Under the pieces are notes generated by a model that saw nothing but the letters and a program-made list of their open reading frames with translations, ran no database searches and had not been told where the DNA came from. Shown piece after piece: positions 31,933-47,543 of a DNA stretch of 64,000 bases. This DNA is from Limanda limanda (lineage: Eukaryota; Chordata; Actinopteri; Pleuronectiformes; Pleuronectidae), in assembly GCF_963576545.1 (NCBI RefSeq), contig NC_083637.1:16762007-16826006 (forward strand), written 5' to 3'. The position numbers were made by a program, and so were the translations under genes. The number at the start of each line of letters is the position of its first letter. Within the stretch, counting starts at the first letter, position 1.

Positions 31933-33412
31933 GGATCGAACACTCTTACGTCTCCCCAGGCCTCTCAATGTAATGAGTCAGACTATGTCTAAGACAGAGG
32001 AACTTTCTCAGAAAGGACCCACATCCTCAACATCCTCATATAAACAGGCCTCGGTTGGCAGATAAGGAAGAGAGGCCCATGTGAAGGTGTTAAGAACAAA
32101 GCGATTGTGTGCTTTAGTGTTGACACATGTCCAGAAGACAAAAAGGGAAACAACCATACCTTTGCAGAAAAAAACAAAAAACAACTGAGGCCTATCTCAA
32201 AAATGCACACTCACGTGTATAAATTACAACAAAAGTAACAAAGATCAGGTATGGCAAAGAAAATACTTCAAAAAAAGAACCCGACTTTGCCGAGTAAAGC
32301 GTGTCTTCATGTCTGATTTGACTTCTTTTGCATACGTTTTGCCCTCAGACTTTTCTCACAAACACACACACACGGTGAACAGGTTAACACGCACAGACTG
32401 CCCCCTTCACCAGAAGAGTAAACAAAACTTGAGATACTAAAAAAATATATAAAGAAACCAAGCGTTCCTTTCATCTACACCCGTGGCCTTCTCACATGTT
32501 CCACTGTGACTCAGACGCAGTTGCCTGGCAACCAGCCAATCACCTGCACGCACACACTGGGAGAAAACACAAAGTTTTCCAGGTAAACGATGTAGCATTT
32601 AAGACCCAGTCATTCTATGGGGAGTACAGTCAAAGTGTGTGATTGTCACTGGGTTAGGGTGACGCACAGTAAGTGTGCGGAGATATGAAAGGAGGAGAGA
32701 GGACAACAATGTCTGGTAGATGATAAGTGACTTTTTTCTTTTGTGAGTTTTGGCCACTGGCCCAACACATTTCAGTGGGACTCGTCGGTCCGTTACCGAG
32801 TTGATTTAGATGAAGGTTCCTTTGGAGTTCCGTCATGTCACGTTGCCTCCACAGCCTGGAACCGAGAGCACCAGACCAACTGATACAAATGCACTGGGGT
32901 GTATTTTTTTGCAGGTGAAGTTGGCGGTCTGACGGTAGGCAACGTATGAAAGCGTTGGTTTTATCATGGTCTGACTGTGCCATGTGCTTAGGTTAGGGAA
33001 CATACAAGTGACAAAAAAGAAATTCCAGTTGTAGCTTAGAGAACCCAGTTCGAGAGTCCAGTCTCCAGCTCCTGGCTCTGAAATCAATAATACTGCCCGC
33101 GGCTGGGATTCCTCTGACATCCCACAGGCTGGTACCGGCTCGCATGGCTAAACAGTGTGCCAGCTCGTCCGAAGGGTGAAGGTTCAACGGTGAATCCGCT
33201 CCAGTTCTGGAGCCGGGATGCTGGATTTGTAAACAAGGGTGTAGATGGAGTATGCGTGGGAGAACGAGTCAAAAAAGGATCGATGCTACTTTGTAAACAA
33301 AAATATTGTGTTGGTGTTTTGGGATGGGGGAGTCGTTAAGGAGCTTGACAGCCATCGTGGTTCTGTGGCCGAGCTGGGCAGCAGTGGTGGTTTGAGATCA
33401 GCCACATTTGGG
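31933..33412 (-). other. chic2: Probable CHIC2 3' UTR and downstream flank
   Basis: No coding block is visible on either strand between the end of the lipocalin duplication and the CHIC2 stop codon. Because CHIC2 is on the minus strand, the right part of this stretch should be its 3' UTR. A single convincing poly(A) signal could not be chosen. Confidence 0.4.
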
Positions 33413-37212
<3,800 letters not shown>

Positions 37213-37440
37213 CGCACGACTCGGCCTCTCGCTTCCCGGGGGGGACACCGGGAGAGACACGGTGCCGGCGGACAGAGGGAGGGGGGGTCACCGGGGAGAG
37301 AGTGTCGGGAGAGCCGTGAAGACACGCAGGGTGGGGAAATCAGTCCGTCCCGGAGAAGATTCAGTTCACATCGTTCACTTCAGCAGAACAGAAACAAAAC
37401 ATCAACATCCGCCGCAGTAACCGGACGACACCGGAAGGGG
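37213..37440 (-). promoter_or_regulatory. chic2: CHIC2 promoter and 5' UTR, GC-rich
   Basis: A GC- and CpG-rich island covers the CHIC2 first exon and the sequence upstream of it, then changes abruptly to very AT-rich DNA near 37450. No TATA box was seen. This is typical of a CpG-island promoter. Confidence 0.55.
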
Positions 37441-39636
37441 GGCAGACGTGCTGACGTCTCATTTGATTTATTTATTAAATGTTTGTACAGGCGATCATTT
37501 GACATCAGAGAGGGAGAGGGAGGAGAAATATTGATTTTTAACAGTTTTAAAAAAAAATTAATTTAATTTAATTTAATTTTTTTATTTAATTTAATATAAT
37601 TTTTTTTATATACTTAATTTGAAATAGTTATGGTTCATTTTTGTTTTTTAATTTACATATTATTAGATATTGTGCAATGAATAGGTGGTTGAAGTCCTGC
37701 CAACACGACAGCCTGCCAAACTTAGCCATGAGTTCGGAGTTATATACAGTCTATGGTTCGGACCCAGCTCCTGTGTCCACTGGTGTCCTGGTTCCACCCA
37801 TGGCAGCCTAGTGGCGTGGGGCTGGCTCATCCCTGCGGCCCAGGGAGCGCATTTCTCCGCGCTGGTTCAGGGGTAAATTATGCTGGTCTTCACAGGTGAC
37901 TGACCTACTCGAGCCTGAGTGTTTCTTTGCTATATTTTTTTAAATCAATTTATTTCATCATTTAATATTCAAAGTATTCATTGAATATCTTGTTATTGAT
38001 TACCACAAATTATTATTTTCATTTTGTCTTTCTCAATTTATGAACTAAAATATTTTTTGTATTTTTACATCAAGTTTACACACATGGGTCAAAAAATGAC
38101 CCAGGTATGCAAGTGTGGTAAAAAAAAACAACACATACTGTAATAATGATTTTCTTAAAAAATATTATTTTAGCAATGATTTGGACCAAAGAATTACACA
38201 TTTAAAATTTGAAATTTTGTCACTTTGTCTCACTTACATACACCATACAACCGATAAAACTGATGTTGAACTGTAGTGAACTGTGGTGAATGTATAAAAT
38301 GAATGAATAAAAGAAAAGAAAACTGATTAAATAAATTCAAATGGGTACAGTGCAAATTGCCATCTCAGTGCATACATGCCTCACAAATGAATATCACATG
38401 TTTGTGCTCCTTGCACACAGGGCTGGAGCACTTGGAACCCGAGCTGCTGGCTTTAAGGTCTTTGGCAGCTGGGAAGATCTTGCACCTCTTCCTCTTCACT
38501 TGGCCCTCCTGTCTGGTGTCCTCCTGTGGCTTGGTGGTGGCAGCGTTTATTTTTCTTAACCCACATCTTCCCATTGCCTCTGTAATATGCATTCAAACCT
38601 TTTACTTTTCTGCCGTTAAAAAGCGGCAGCCTTTACTTTGAAAAATCTCCTAATCTATACAGTAAAAATGTTTGATCTTCAGTATATTGAAAGTCAGAGA
38701 GGTCCTGAACACAGGCATATCAGTCTCACTCTGAACTTATTAGGAAAATGTTTTTATAGAAGTTTGAAATATCCAGAAATAAACTGATTTGATTGTACAC
38801 ATGTAGGACTTTACTACTTTAAAAATAAAAACACATTTAAAGTTAGTTTAGGTGTGTTTAGGTATCATCAACAATGTGGAGACAGCTTTTACCACTAAAA
38901 AGTTACTTGGTAATTTAATCTAATCAGTGCATTATACAAAGTTAAATTTAAATATCAAGTTTTAAGTCTTAAGTTTAGTTCCAGAGAACGTCCCATCACT
39001 GTTGCTACGATACAATATATTATATCATGTTTTTAGTATTTGTAACAACAATTATAACAACCCTGGCGCGAGCACTCTACTACTTCTACTACTAGTACAC
39101 CAATGAAAATAATAAACCGGAAAATAAGCAAATACTACTTCAAAATAAGATACGAACCACAGCAATAAGTTATATGCTGTGGTTCGTATGGCCCAGCAGG
39201 CTTTAGAGAGTTGGAATTTTACAGTTTTGACTGACTTGCAACTTATATGTGTGAAATATTTAACTAATACACGCAGTCACAAGTAACATTTAATCAAGAA
39301 CCTGCCACCGTTCTGTTAAATGTACTTTATTTTGAATGGTTTGACCGGACATACAGTCGAACCAGCCTTATTCTGGTTTGCTTCGTTTACTTGTCCACAG
39401 TCGTGTTCATGCTGCCATCAGTAGAATGATTTCTCGGTGATTGTAGGAGCTCCATTCCTCCAGATGCATCAGGGTGAGAAGTAAACAGCGGACACCACGT
39501 GGATGGGACAGTACTTCCTGTTTCAGAAGGAACGTGGAGACGATTGAAGCGCTGCTGGTTTGCTGACTTCCTGGTTATCGCTTGAATCAGCTCAACTGGC
39601 CGTGAATGACCGTAGTTAAATAGCTCAGTGGCCGCT
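37441..39636. other. Intergenic, AT-rich, no gene seen
   Basis: Contains 'taattt' repeats at 37555-37620, an unclassified GC-richer island at 37690-37880 and a perfect hairpin at 39149-39187. No exon with plausible splice sites was found. The final 150 bases should include the promoter of the rhomboid-like gene. Confidence 0.45.
39149..39187. repeat. Perfect 15-bp hairpin
   Basis: ATACGAACCACAGCA and its exact reverse complement TGCTGTGGTTCGTAT are separated by about nine AT-rich bases. No rho-like or RNA-gene context applies in a fish. It may be a small palindromic insertion or the core of a foldback element. Confidence 0.75.
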
Positions 39637-40596
39637 ATGGATTACTTAAAAATAATATCAGAGGTTGTAAAAGACATGGTTCCTGTCATCACCGGTGGTG
39701 TTTTCACTCTGGCCCTGCTATCGTGTGTTGTATTCTGTATTCAAACGTACTTCAGCTTAACTCAGGGTTTCCTCAGTGTCGGTGCTGCTGTCTTCCAAAG
39801 TGGACACATCCACAGACTCTTCTCATTCCCCGTCTATCATAGAAGTTTAGCTCAGCTGCTCCTGAACATCACAGCCCTGGTGTTCCTCTGTGGCAGCCTG
39901 GAGAAAGGTGTGGGCACCGTCCGCTTCCTGTCTGTCTTCCTGCTGCTGTCCACCACCACCGGCCTGTGCTACAGCTTCCTGGATCTGATGCTGCAGGCCG
40001 ACAGCAGCCAGACTCACACCCACACCGAGGGCCTGCTCCCTGTGGCCCTGGCCTGTGTGGCTCTCACCACCATGCACACCAAGGTGTCCAAAGGGTTCTT
40101 GTGTGGAGTCAGTTTCCCCGCCATGGTTCTCCCCTGGGTGTTCCTCATCCTCACCAGCGCCCTCTTTCCCCACTGTGTGCTCCCCTGTAATGTCATCGCA
40201 ATCCTGGTCGGGTGGCTGTACGGGAAAGGATGGTTCTCTCTTCTGGAAGTGTCAGAGGCCAGGGCAGGTGTTGTGGAGAAGCTGATGCCATTCAGGCTGC
40301 TGAGGAGCCTCTGCGGTGACCTGTTTGTCCCTGCCTCCGCAGAAGAAAGGAGGAAGACCCTGCTTCCACAGATCAATCCAACACCAGGCTCCTACCCGGT
40401 CCAGGCTTACGCTCCAATATCAAGCGTTAACCCTGCTGCTACTGTGTCGTACGAAGGCTGGCCCAACTCAAAGAGTGCTCTGTCTGGTCCCACTCCTCTT
40501 CATTCTCATGGACATGGACCGACACATAACTTAGGACTCGATCACGGCCACAGCTGCAATCACAGCCACCACGCTCATAGTCATGGTCATGTTTAG
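39637..40596 (+). CDS. rhbdd2: Rhomboid-family pseudoprotease related to RHBDD2, intronless, His-rich tail
   Basis: Rhomboid-like multi-pass membrane protein, 319 residues; RHBDD2 relatives are Golgi proteins without known protease activity. The start at 39637 is the first ATG; the GTG three codons earlier is not a plausible eukaryotic start. Hydrophobic segments fall near residues 19-40, 65-85, 92-115, 130-150, 158-180 and 182-200. Shared RHBDD2 landmarks are EKGVGTVRF (about 89-97), GLLPVALAC and NPTPGSYP (about 247-254). The catalytic GxSG serine motif is absent, matching RHBDD2. The tail is unusual: HSHGHGPTHN and HSHHAHSHGHV form a His/Gly-rich end suggesting metal binding. The whole frame is one exon, whereas I recall mammalian RHBDD2 as multi-exon, so a retrocopy is possible. 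A poly(A) signal AATAAA lies at 40853-40858. Confidence 0.82.
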   Translation: MDYLKIISEVVKDMVPVITGGVFTLALLSCVVFCIQTYFSLTQGFLSVGAAVFQSGHIHRLFSFPVYHRSLAQLLLNITALVFLCGSLEKGVGTVRFLSVFLLLSTTTGLCYSFLDLMLQADSSQTHTHTEGLLPVALACVALTTMHTKVSKGFLCGVSFPAMVLPWVFLILTSALFPHCVLPCNVIAILVGWLYGKGWFSLLEVSEARAGVVEKLMPFRLLRSLCGDLFVPASAEERRKTLLPQINPTPGSYPVQAYAPISSVNPAATVSYEGWPNSKSALSGPTPLHSHGHGPTHNLGLDHGHSCNHSHHAHSHGHV

Positions 40597-41619
40597 TTCT
40601 ACACCCCACATATGTATAGAAGCCATATCTTGTACTGCTTTATTCTCCAAAACCACAATAAGTGATAGTGCACCTGCTGCAGCTCTTGTCACTAAGCTGT
40701 GTGGACTACAAAGTAAAAGAAAAAGGCAACTGACAAGATGATCGACCTTCTTGAATGATCAAATGACATTGAATGTTTTAATGTGTCAGGTGACATTTGT
40801 GCATACTTTTAATTTTGATAGTCTTTTGTATTCTTTGTTTCTTATTTCTGCAAATAAATACGTGCGTGTATACGGCATGAAAAAATTTACCGTCTACCAG
40901 ATAAAAACTCTAATTTACCCGTTGAAAACTGGAATTGTGGCAGAAAGTCAATTGAGCGGACATTCTGTGATTGGAAATCCTCAATTGACTGGGAAAAACA
41001 AATGTTTCAACCCTACCAGATCTTTATAAAGTATGATAGAGGACAAGGTATAACAATATGGGTGAAATGCTGAGGTTGATTACATCCTGCTGATGTCATA
41101 GGCAAGTGTTTTTTATATTTTTTTAACAATTCTTCATTAATATTATTTTTGTGATCCAGTATTTCAGTATTTTATCTAATTCGTATCACTTGATCTTAAT
41201 GTCAGCAAAATGTCTTTTTGGCGATTTGTGCGACGTAGACACTGACTTTAAAGTTTTTAGAACTTCCATCCATTTTTTCCCTTTAAAACTCAATTGTTTA
41301 TATTTTGTTGGTTTATAGCCAGTAAACATTCCCCTAAACCAAGGCTCATGTTATCGAGTAACAAGTAAAAACTCAATATACCATCAATTGTTATTGACTA
41401 TATTGAGTGCATGCAGCTGTAAAATGTAGCTTCAATATTGTTTCTCTTTTAATTCAACTCAATGCCTAAGCAAAGATAGAGACAGTTCTAGTCTTCAAGC
41501 GGTTCGGTTTAATTGATTCACTCACAAATACATACTGATCACAAACTCATACATTTTCATGTCTCCTGAGGCTTAGTCTGACTCAAGTGTCGTATAATCA
41601 CATCAGCTCAAATAAGGAC
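40597..41619. other. 3' UTRs of convergent rhomboid-like gene and OCIAD1
   Basis: The two flanking genes face each other. AATAAA at 40853-40858 suits the plus-strand gene. The remainder is AT-rich without coding blocks and probably includes the OCIAD1 3' UTR. Confidence 0.5.
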
Positions 41620-43798
41620 TCATTCGTCCCAGGAGTCTCCATAGGCGTTTTTCTTTGCTAAAAGACAAGAGAGAGAAAAAGGAAAAATAAGTTTAAAACA
41701 TCAGATGCACCTGAATATAAACCCTTCAACTTTTCCTAACCCAGCAGGTGTTTGACCCAGTTACGCAGCAGCAGCTTACCCTCTTTCTTGGGTCTTTCTC
41801 GCTCCCTCTCAGGTGTTGTTTTGAGCTGCGTTTCAGCCTTCTGGGTTAGTGCAACCTCGTAGTTCTCTCTGTTTTTGCCCCTTAGGTCCTCATAGAGGAT
41901 CGATTTCCTGCTGGGCTCCCCCTCGTCCACAAATGACTGGACTGACGCTGATGGGGACAGGGACATAGAAACATACACATTATGTTGATTAGCAAAATGA
42001 TCCAAAGGGTTGATTTGTGCAGAATACAAAAATAAACAAATTTGCACATTACAATAATCATTCAGTTTTTTTACCTGTGGCGCTGTGGTCGTCTGCTTTG
42101 GGTGCCTCGGTATTGAAGCCGTACTCATAGTCTCTGCTGTTGCGGGCCATTGGGCTGGTGGCATCTGCTGGCTTGAACATGGGGTCAAATGACTGGTTGT
42201 CTGGGTCACTCATCTCTGTCTGGGGACCCCTGGGACTGCGAGAACACAAAAATGGTAAAGGGGAAGTTCAATAGATCAAAACATGCAGTAATACAAACAA
42301 GTTTTCTATACTCACTTTTGTGGATGCTGCCCTGTCCTCTGTCTAATAGCTTCTGCCAGAGGAGAGTTCTCCAACCTTTGGAACTTCTCCTGGCACTTCT
42401 TCATGTACGACATCTTCCCAACCAGGTAGCCACAAAAGCCAGCAACTGGAGACAAGCACAGACATAATAACCCATGTTAGAAATTCCACACATGGGACAT
42501 TTTCTCTCTCTCTTTATAAATTTGTTAATGTTGATATGATGATAGTTATCTGAGGTGTTATAACAGTTAGTCGACACATTGAGTGTGTTTCTCTCCCATC
42601 TTAACATTCAAGAACTCACAGGCCACTTTGGGTAGTGATCCAAACCTTGGAGATGCAGACAGGGTCCCTACAAAGGAAACAGAATAGGGTCAACTTAAAG
42701 ATTCAACACGTGTTTACATCCGTTCACTGATATTTGGTTGACTGCTCCACATTGTGTCTTACCTTTGGTAACCAGTGCTTGGGTGAGAGCCATGCCGACC
42801 ACAGAGAAGGGCACCGCTGTGAAGGAAGCATGATGATGAATAAGGAGGAGACACAGAAGCATGTTTTCACCATGTTAAATCAAAGGAATAGTTTAGCCAA
42901 AAATGAAAATTCACTCATTATCCACTCACCACTTTGCCGATGGAGGGGTGTGTGAAGTGTGAAGTGTCGACAAACCACTTTTGGAGTTTCAGGAGTAAAC
43001 AGTGTTGCAGCCAAATCCAATACAATTGAAGTGTTGGTAAGAAAACGACATAAAATGCCTCCATACTGCTCCTGTGGTGTCATCCAAGTGTCCCTAAGCC
43101 TCGACATTCAAATGTGATGTCATTTACACCATGTTTTAGGCCTAAATGTCCTCTGATATCCTCCTCTGTTCACGCGTGGATCACAGCAGACATTAAGGCT
43201 AAAAACATGGTGTAAATGAATTTGAATGTCAGGGCTTCCAGAGACTTGGATTGCACCTGTTGTTTTGAAGAAGTGGTCACCAGTTACCTCATTGGTTTGG
43301 ATATGACTCGAACACCTTTTACCCCTGAAACTCCTAAAGGGTTTTGTGGACTCAAACACTTCACCCAACCCCTCCATCGGCATTGTGGTGATTCGAAAAA
43401 TGAGTGAATATTCATTTAAAGGGTGAACTATCCCTTTAAAAAGAGCAGTCTGACGTGTGTTTGTGCATGATATGAACTTACACCTGTACCAGAAGCTCTC
43501 CTGGTTGCACTCCTTGAACACATTCTTCTCCTCCTCCGTGGGGATGTAGTCAGCCCCCACTGGCATCTGCACATCAACACACACCACATGTATCAGGATC
43601 CATGTTGAAGTCATTAGTTAGTTCACACAGCGTCACTTCACAGACTGACTGATGAGATTAGAACAGCAGGAGACACAACAGGATCACCCAGAGGGAAGCT
43701 AGCTCCGGAGCTAACACGTTAGCATCCTGTAGTTTGTTTACCTGCGCTCCTCTGCGCGGCTGCTGCTGCTCTGAAAAACCCGAGGCGGTGGACGACAT
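41620..43798 (-). CDS. ociad1: OCIA domain-containing protein 1, eight exons
   Basis: OCIAD1 is a membrane protein of mitochondria and endosomes, implicated in respiratory complex assembly and signalling. Exons in transcript order: 43742-43798, 43482-43566, 42763-42816, 42620-42667, 42316-42445, 42075-42235, 41780-41947, 41620-41657. Phases join to 246 residues (human 245). The OCIA domain begins at about residue 22 with GADYIPTEEEKNVFKECNQE and carries two hydrophobic segments (SVPFSVVGMALTQALV and AFAGFCGYLVGKMSY). It continues CQEKFQRLENSPL. The C-terminal part has the conserved SRKSILYEDLRGKNRENYEV and ends KNAYGDSWDE. Intron 2 contains a foldback MITE. Confidence 0.95.
42873..43441. mobile_element. 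Foldback MITE in OCIAD1 intron 2
   Basis: The left end 'aaaggaatagtttagcc' plus 'aaaatgaaaattcactcatt' is the inverted, imperfect match of the right end 'aatgagtgaatattcattt' plus 'aaagggtgaactatcccttt'. Internal parts also pair, such as 'gacattcaaatg...catttacaccatg' with 'catggtgtaaatg...tttgaatgtc'. This is the 'AAAGGGATAGTTCACCC' Angel-like family common in fishes. It has no coding capacity. Confidence 0.8.
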
Positions 43799-45643
43799 GT
43801 CGGACACGGATTCAGCGCTAGGTTCCGGGTTCAAACCTTGTGGGATAACAAAGTTTGTTACGCCAATGTTTTCACTGACTCCTTCACTATGTCATTGGCC
43901 CCAGCTCACACTGACACACACACCCCGGAAGTGAAAACAAGACCCATGTGTAGGTCACATGAAAGGATAAAGTGTTGGTGTCATGATTTATACTTGTGAG
44001 CGAGCACTTATAAATATTAAGAAGGTTAATCATAAACCACGGTTTTAAAACCCTAATAGAGCCCAGCCCGTAAGTTCTGCGGATGAGTTTTAAACAGGAT
44101 CTTTTATTTTGAAAGTTCAAGGTGTTGAAAAGTCGACGTACGCCCTCTACTGGTTATACATATAATGATCGTTTCAGCAATATGACATTGCATTGCATTA
44201 TATCATAGACTGTATATATCATCTATTTATCACCATAAATATTCTAAATGCAGTCATAGTGTTTTTAAATGACATGATACTGCACATGTTTTATACAAGG
44301 TTTATCAATCGTATTCATACCCTGTAAGGAAGCATTACAGAGTACATTACCTCAAGCAATGAACTTAACAATCACATGAAGGGTTTTACTTCAATGTTAC
44401 TTTATACTCCACTCTTCTACATTTCAGAGTTTTTTCTACCCTACATAACAGAATATACAATAAATCAATAAAAAGGTTCCTACAAAAATCAAAGCTACTA
44501 TAGGGTCAGGTTTAAATAAGTGTTTAAGGCTGAAATAGGTCAAAGTAGTTTACAATAGTTCACAAAAAAAAAGTCAGGGAAAAGTACAGAAACTGAAAAT
44601 ACATTTTGGTGTAATAGCCATGTATGGTGCCTAGGTGATACTGTTGCACTTGCACACTGAAACTAAAGACTGTGACTACTGACATATGCTTTTATAACGT
44701 AAAACAAATCTGGGTTATATGTGTTCTAAACTCAGTAAAGCTGAGGATTTAATAAAGTTCATCTGTTTTTTCCACTCTAGCTCCCGGCAGGAAGAGACAA
44801 GATCACAATCAATAGTCTGACATTCATTGATAAACCTAAAAATAGAGGGGTATTTCCCCCCCTTTGTTGCCCCAGTTATCATCCGTTCAGCTTTACAACA
44901 TGACGGGAGAGACCAGACTGAAAATTATCTCATTTGCGCTGGCGTGTATCTCACATTGTGCAATGCACATACAGTACCTCCACTTTAAAGTGTGTTTATG
45001 GTCAGCGAAGGTGACACCAAATCAGCGCAGCATTTGAGCTGCTCAGACCATCACGGGGGGGTCATATGGGCCAATCAGACGGGCACTTGGCTGCAGAGGT
45101 TCACCGGGGATGATCAATTATTGCAGGTGAGGTCATGCTGGGGGCATTTGAGCAAACCTGATGCACACCCGGGTCATTCAAGTACCAATCTGTTGTGGTG
45201 CATTGGTACAAATTACCCAGTTACCTGACATATTTTTGTGTATTTATACATCAACAAATATCAATGCTGTTTAATATGTAATGTCACCAATAAATAAAGA
45301 TGCACTGAGTTGTCATTTATTCTGCATTTTAAGTTCATGCTATTGTGTTATAATGCAGCATTTTTGTATTATTTAGCCTCATCACAGTAAATCGATAGAA
45401 GGATAGAATAAAAATGGAATTGAATAGAACACCTTTATTGTCAATGAAGAAAAGAAAGCAGTACATCATAATCTACATAAAAAAAAACAAGTTCAAAATT
45501 AAACAAATGACCCAAACCAGTAAATACACTAACTTTAAAGCCATAGTCTGCTACATCGGTGCAGGCCGTCATCTTTCCCCTTTTTCAGGATAAATGAAGT
45601 GGAGAGAACTTTAGGATCTAGAAGAGAGCAGTAACAGAGATAG

Positions 45644-45644
<1 letters not shown>
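43799..45644. other. OCIAD1 promoter side and intergenic sequence
   Basis: The first 100-200 bases upstream of the OCIAD1 ATG should hold its promoter. The rest is AT-rich and contains no coding block I could support. A GC-richer patch at 44990-45230 has an open frame on the plus strand but no splice or family support. Confidence 0.4.

Positions 45645-45684
<40 letters not shown>
45645..45684. repeat. (AG)n microsatellite
   Basis: About twenty uninterrupted AG dinucleotides. Confidence 0.95.
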
Positions 45685-45688
<4 letters not shown>

Positions 45689-45813
45689 TTCCCCTCCTGG
45701 CCACGCTTCACATGATCACGTCACAGCTTCCATGCTTCCATGGAAACTCTCCTCAAACTTCTCTCTGCTATCATCACCATCCTGAACCTCAGTTCACTGA
45801 GGTGTTTTTAAAC

Positions 45814-46065
45814 TAGGGCTGGGCAAGTTAACTCGTTTTAATCGAGTTAACTCAAGTGATGAGTTAACTTGATTGTTTATCCACCAATTATTTTCTTTTT
45901 TCCTGTTCTGCAGCAGTCAGCAACAGACTTTCACAAAATAAAAGCCTGACTTTCACAATAAAACAATAAATAATCAAATCTGAGTTAATGCGAGATAAAA
46001 TAATTAATCGAGTTAACTCATCACTTGAGTTAACTCGATTAAACGAGTTAACTTGCCCAGCCCTA
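45814..46065. mobile_element. 252-bp hAT MITE with about 50-bp inverted ends
   Basis: The ends TAGGGCTGGGCAAGTTAACT and AGTTAACTTGCCCAGCCCTA are perfect inverse copies, and the inverted match extends to about 50 bases, including 'aatcgagttaactcaagtgatgagttaac'. The 8-base target duplication TTTTAAAC flanks it at 45806-45813 and 46066-46073. There is no reading frame. Intact ends and duplication indicate a rather young insertion. Confidence 0.92.
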
Positions 46066-46073
46066 TTTTAAAC

Positions 46074-47493
46074 ATACTGATGGGTAGTTGTATCAAGGGG
46101 ATCAATGGACTTCTGCAAATATATCACTGTGCTCCCAATATAGAACACACATACATACATGAAGTCTGGACGACACACTTCCTGTACTCCCCCCCCCCAA
46201 ACCACCCAGATGTGATCGATGTGTTATAGTGGAGCCATCCTCACTGCCATTCCTCTCCGATGATGAGTACCAGGGTCCACGGGCTGGAGCTATCATCACT
46301 CGGAGGCCTGGGCAGATGCTAAGGGATTATTATCTTAAGTTTTTGTTCACAATGGATGAGGACATTTGATCATTGGACAAAGGAGTCTTGGAGACAGAAT
46401 GAGTAAAGTATTGAGATGAGGTGTACAGGTTAACAACAGCAGGTGTAAAGGTGCAGGTGGATGCAACCAACCTGAGTCTTATCTGGTACAATGTGAGCTG
46501 GATTGCGACAGACTTGAGAGATTACAGCAGTGTCAGGGAAGACTGACCAATGTTTGAGAGAGGTGTGTGTCGGCTTATCTACGACATGGAGGTGGTCCTG
46601 GTGATGTGAAGGCTGCACATGACTCGCCCACCAACTACCCCTTCCCCATAAACTCCCACCTTTCACTCTACCTCTGTGGAGGCAGCATTTCCAAAGCTGA
46701 AGCCCAGGTGAGCTCTCCACACACAGAGCATGGACTCTCTACATCTGCCACAGGTGAGAACGAGCATGGCTTCTATCCATCTGCATTAATCACTGCTGCC
46801 ATTACTGTAAACTGCCAGAAAATCTATTTGATTTGTTCCAGTTTGAATTAAAGCAAAAGCCCTTGTGCAAAGGTTAATGAAATGTGAAGTTGCATTTTAC
46901 TGGCATTAAAGATTATTCTTGACACCTGAATGATTGACAAATTATAAATAACACATAATTATGTAAAAATTGCATTTTTTTGACTTCACTGAACAAATGC
47001 AATTGTAAAATTGGTATGATAGTTATAATGTGTAGTGCTGCTGTTATGATGTAATTACTGCATTACTAGTTATATATTTTAAGTCAGAATATTGTTGGTA
47101 TGATAGAAAAACTTTGAATATTGTTACATGTTGACCATTCTCAATTAGGACTTAAAGTTCATGTTTAATAGAAATTATGTAGTTCAAATTAAAAGACAAG
47201 ATATAACTGTATCTGTATTGTTTTGTATGAGTAATTACAATAAACAGTGCTAATTATCTAATGTAAATGAATAATGTATGTAGCGACCAATACTATGATT
47301 TAATAGTACTACAGTTATACATTAGATGATTTGAGCAATAATAAACAGCAAACTTTGTATTAGATATATCTGGATGTGAAATTTGAATTATTTTCAAATT
47401 AGATTTAACTGATTGCATCATAGTGTTGTGTGAATGGAATTTTACTGCAGCTCCACCATGTGATCAGATCGATACTGTGGCATGTGAGGGAAA

Positions 47494-47495
<2 letters not shown>
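46074..47495. other. Upstream flank of SLC34A2, no coding exon seen
   Basis: The SLC34A2 initiating exon appears to follow a splice acceptor (TTTTTTCCAG near 47800-47809), so at least one 5' UTR exon should lie in this stretch or further left. I could not locate it. The sequence is otherwise AT-rich. Confidence 0.4.

Positions 47496-47542
<47 letters not shown>
47496..47542. repeat. (TG)n microsatellite
   Basis: Uninterrupted TG dinucleotide run upstream of SLC34A2. Confidence 0.95.

Positions 47543-47543
<1 letters not shown>

Noticed and set aside
44990..45230. 78-residue plus-strand open frame in a GC-richer patch
   Set aside because: No recognised domain, no flanking splice sites and no poly(A) or promoter support.
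47496..47542. Repeat arrays (here and at 53838, 55723, 56491) as possible CRISPR-like arrays
   Set aside because: They are uniform dinucleotide runs without spacers, in a vertebrate genome.
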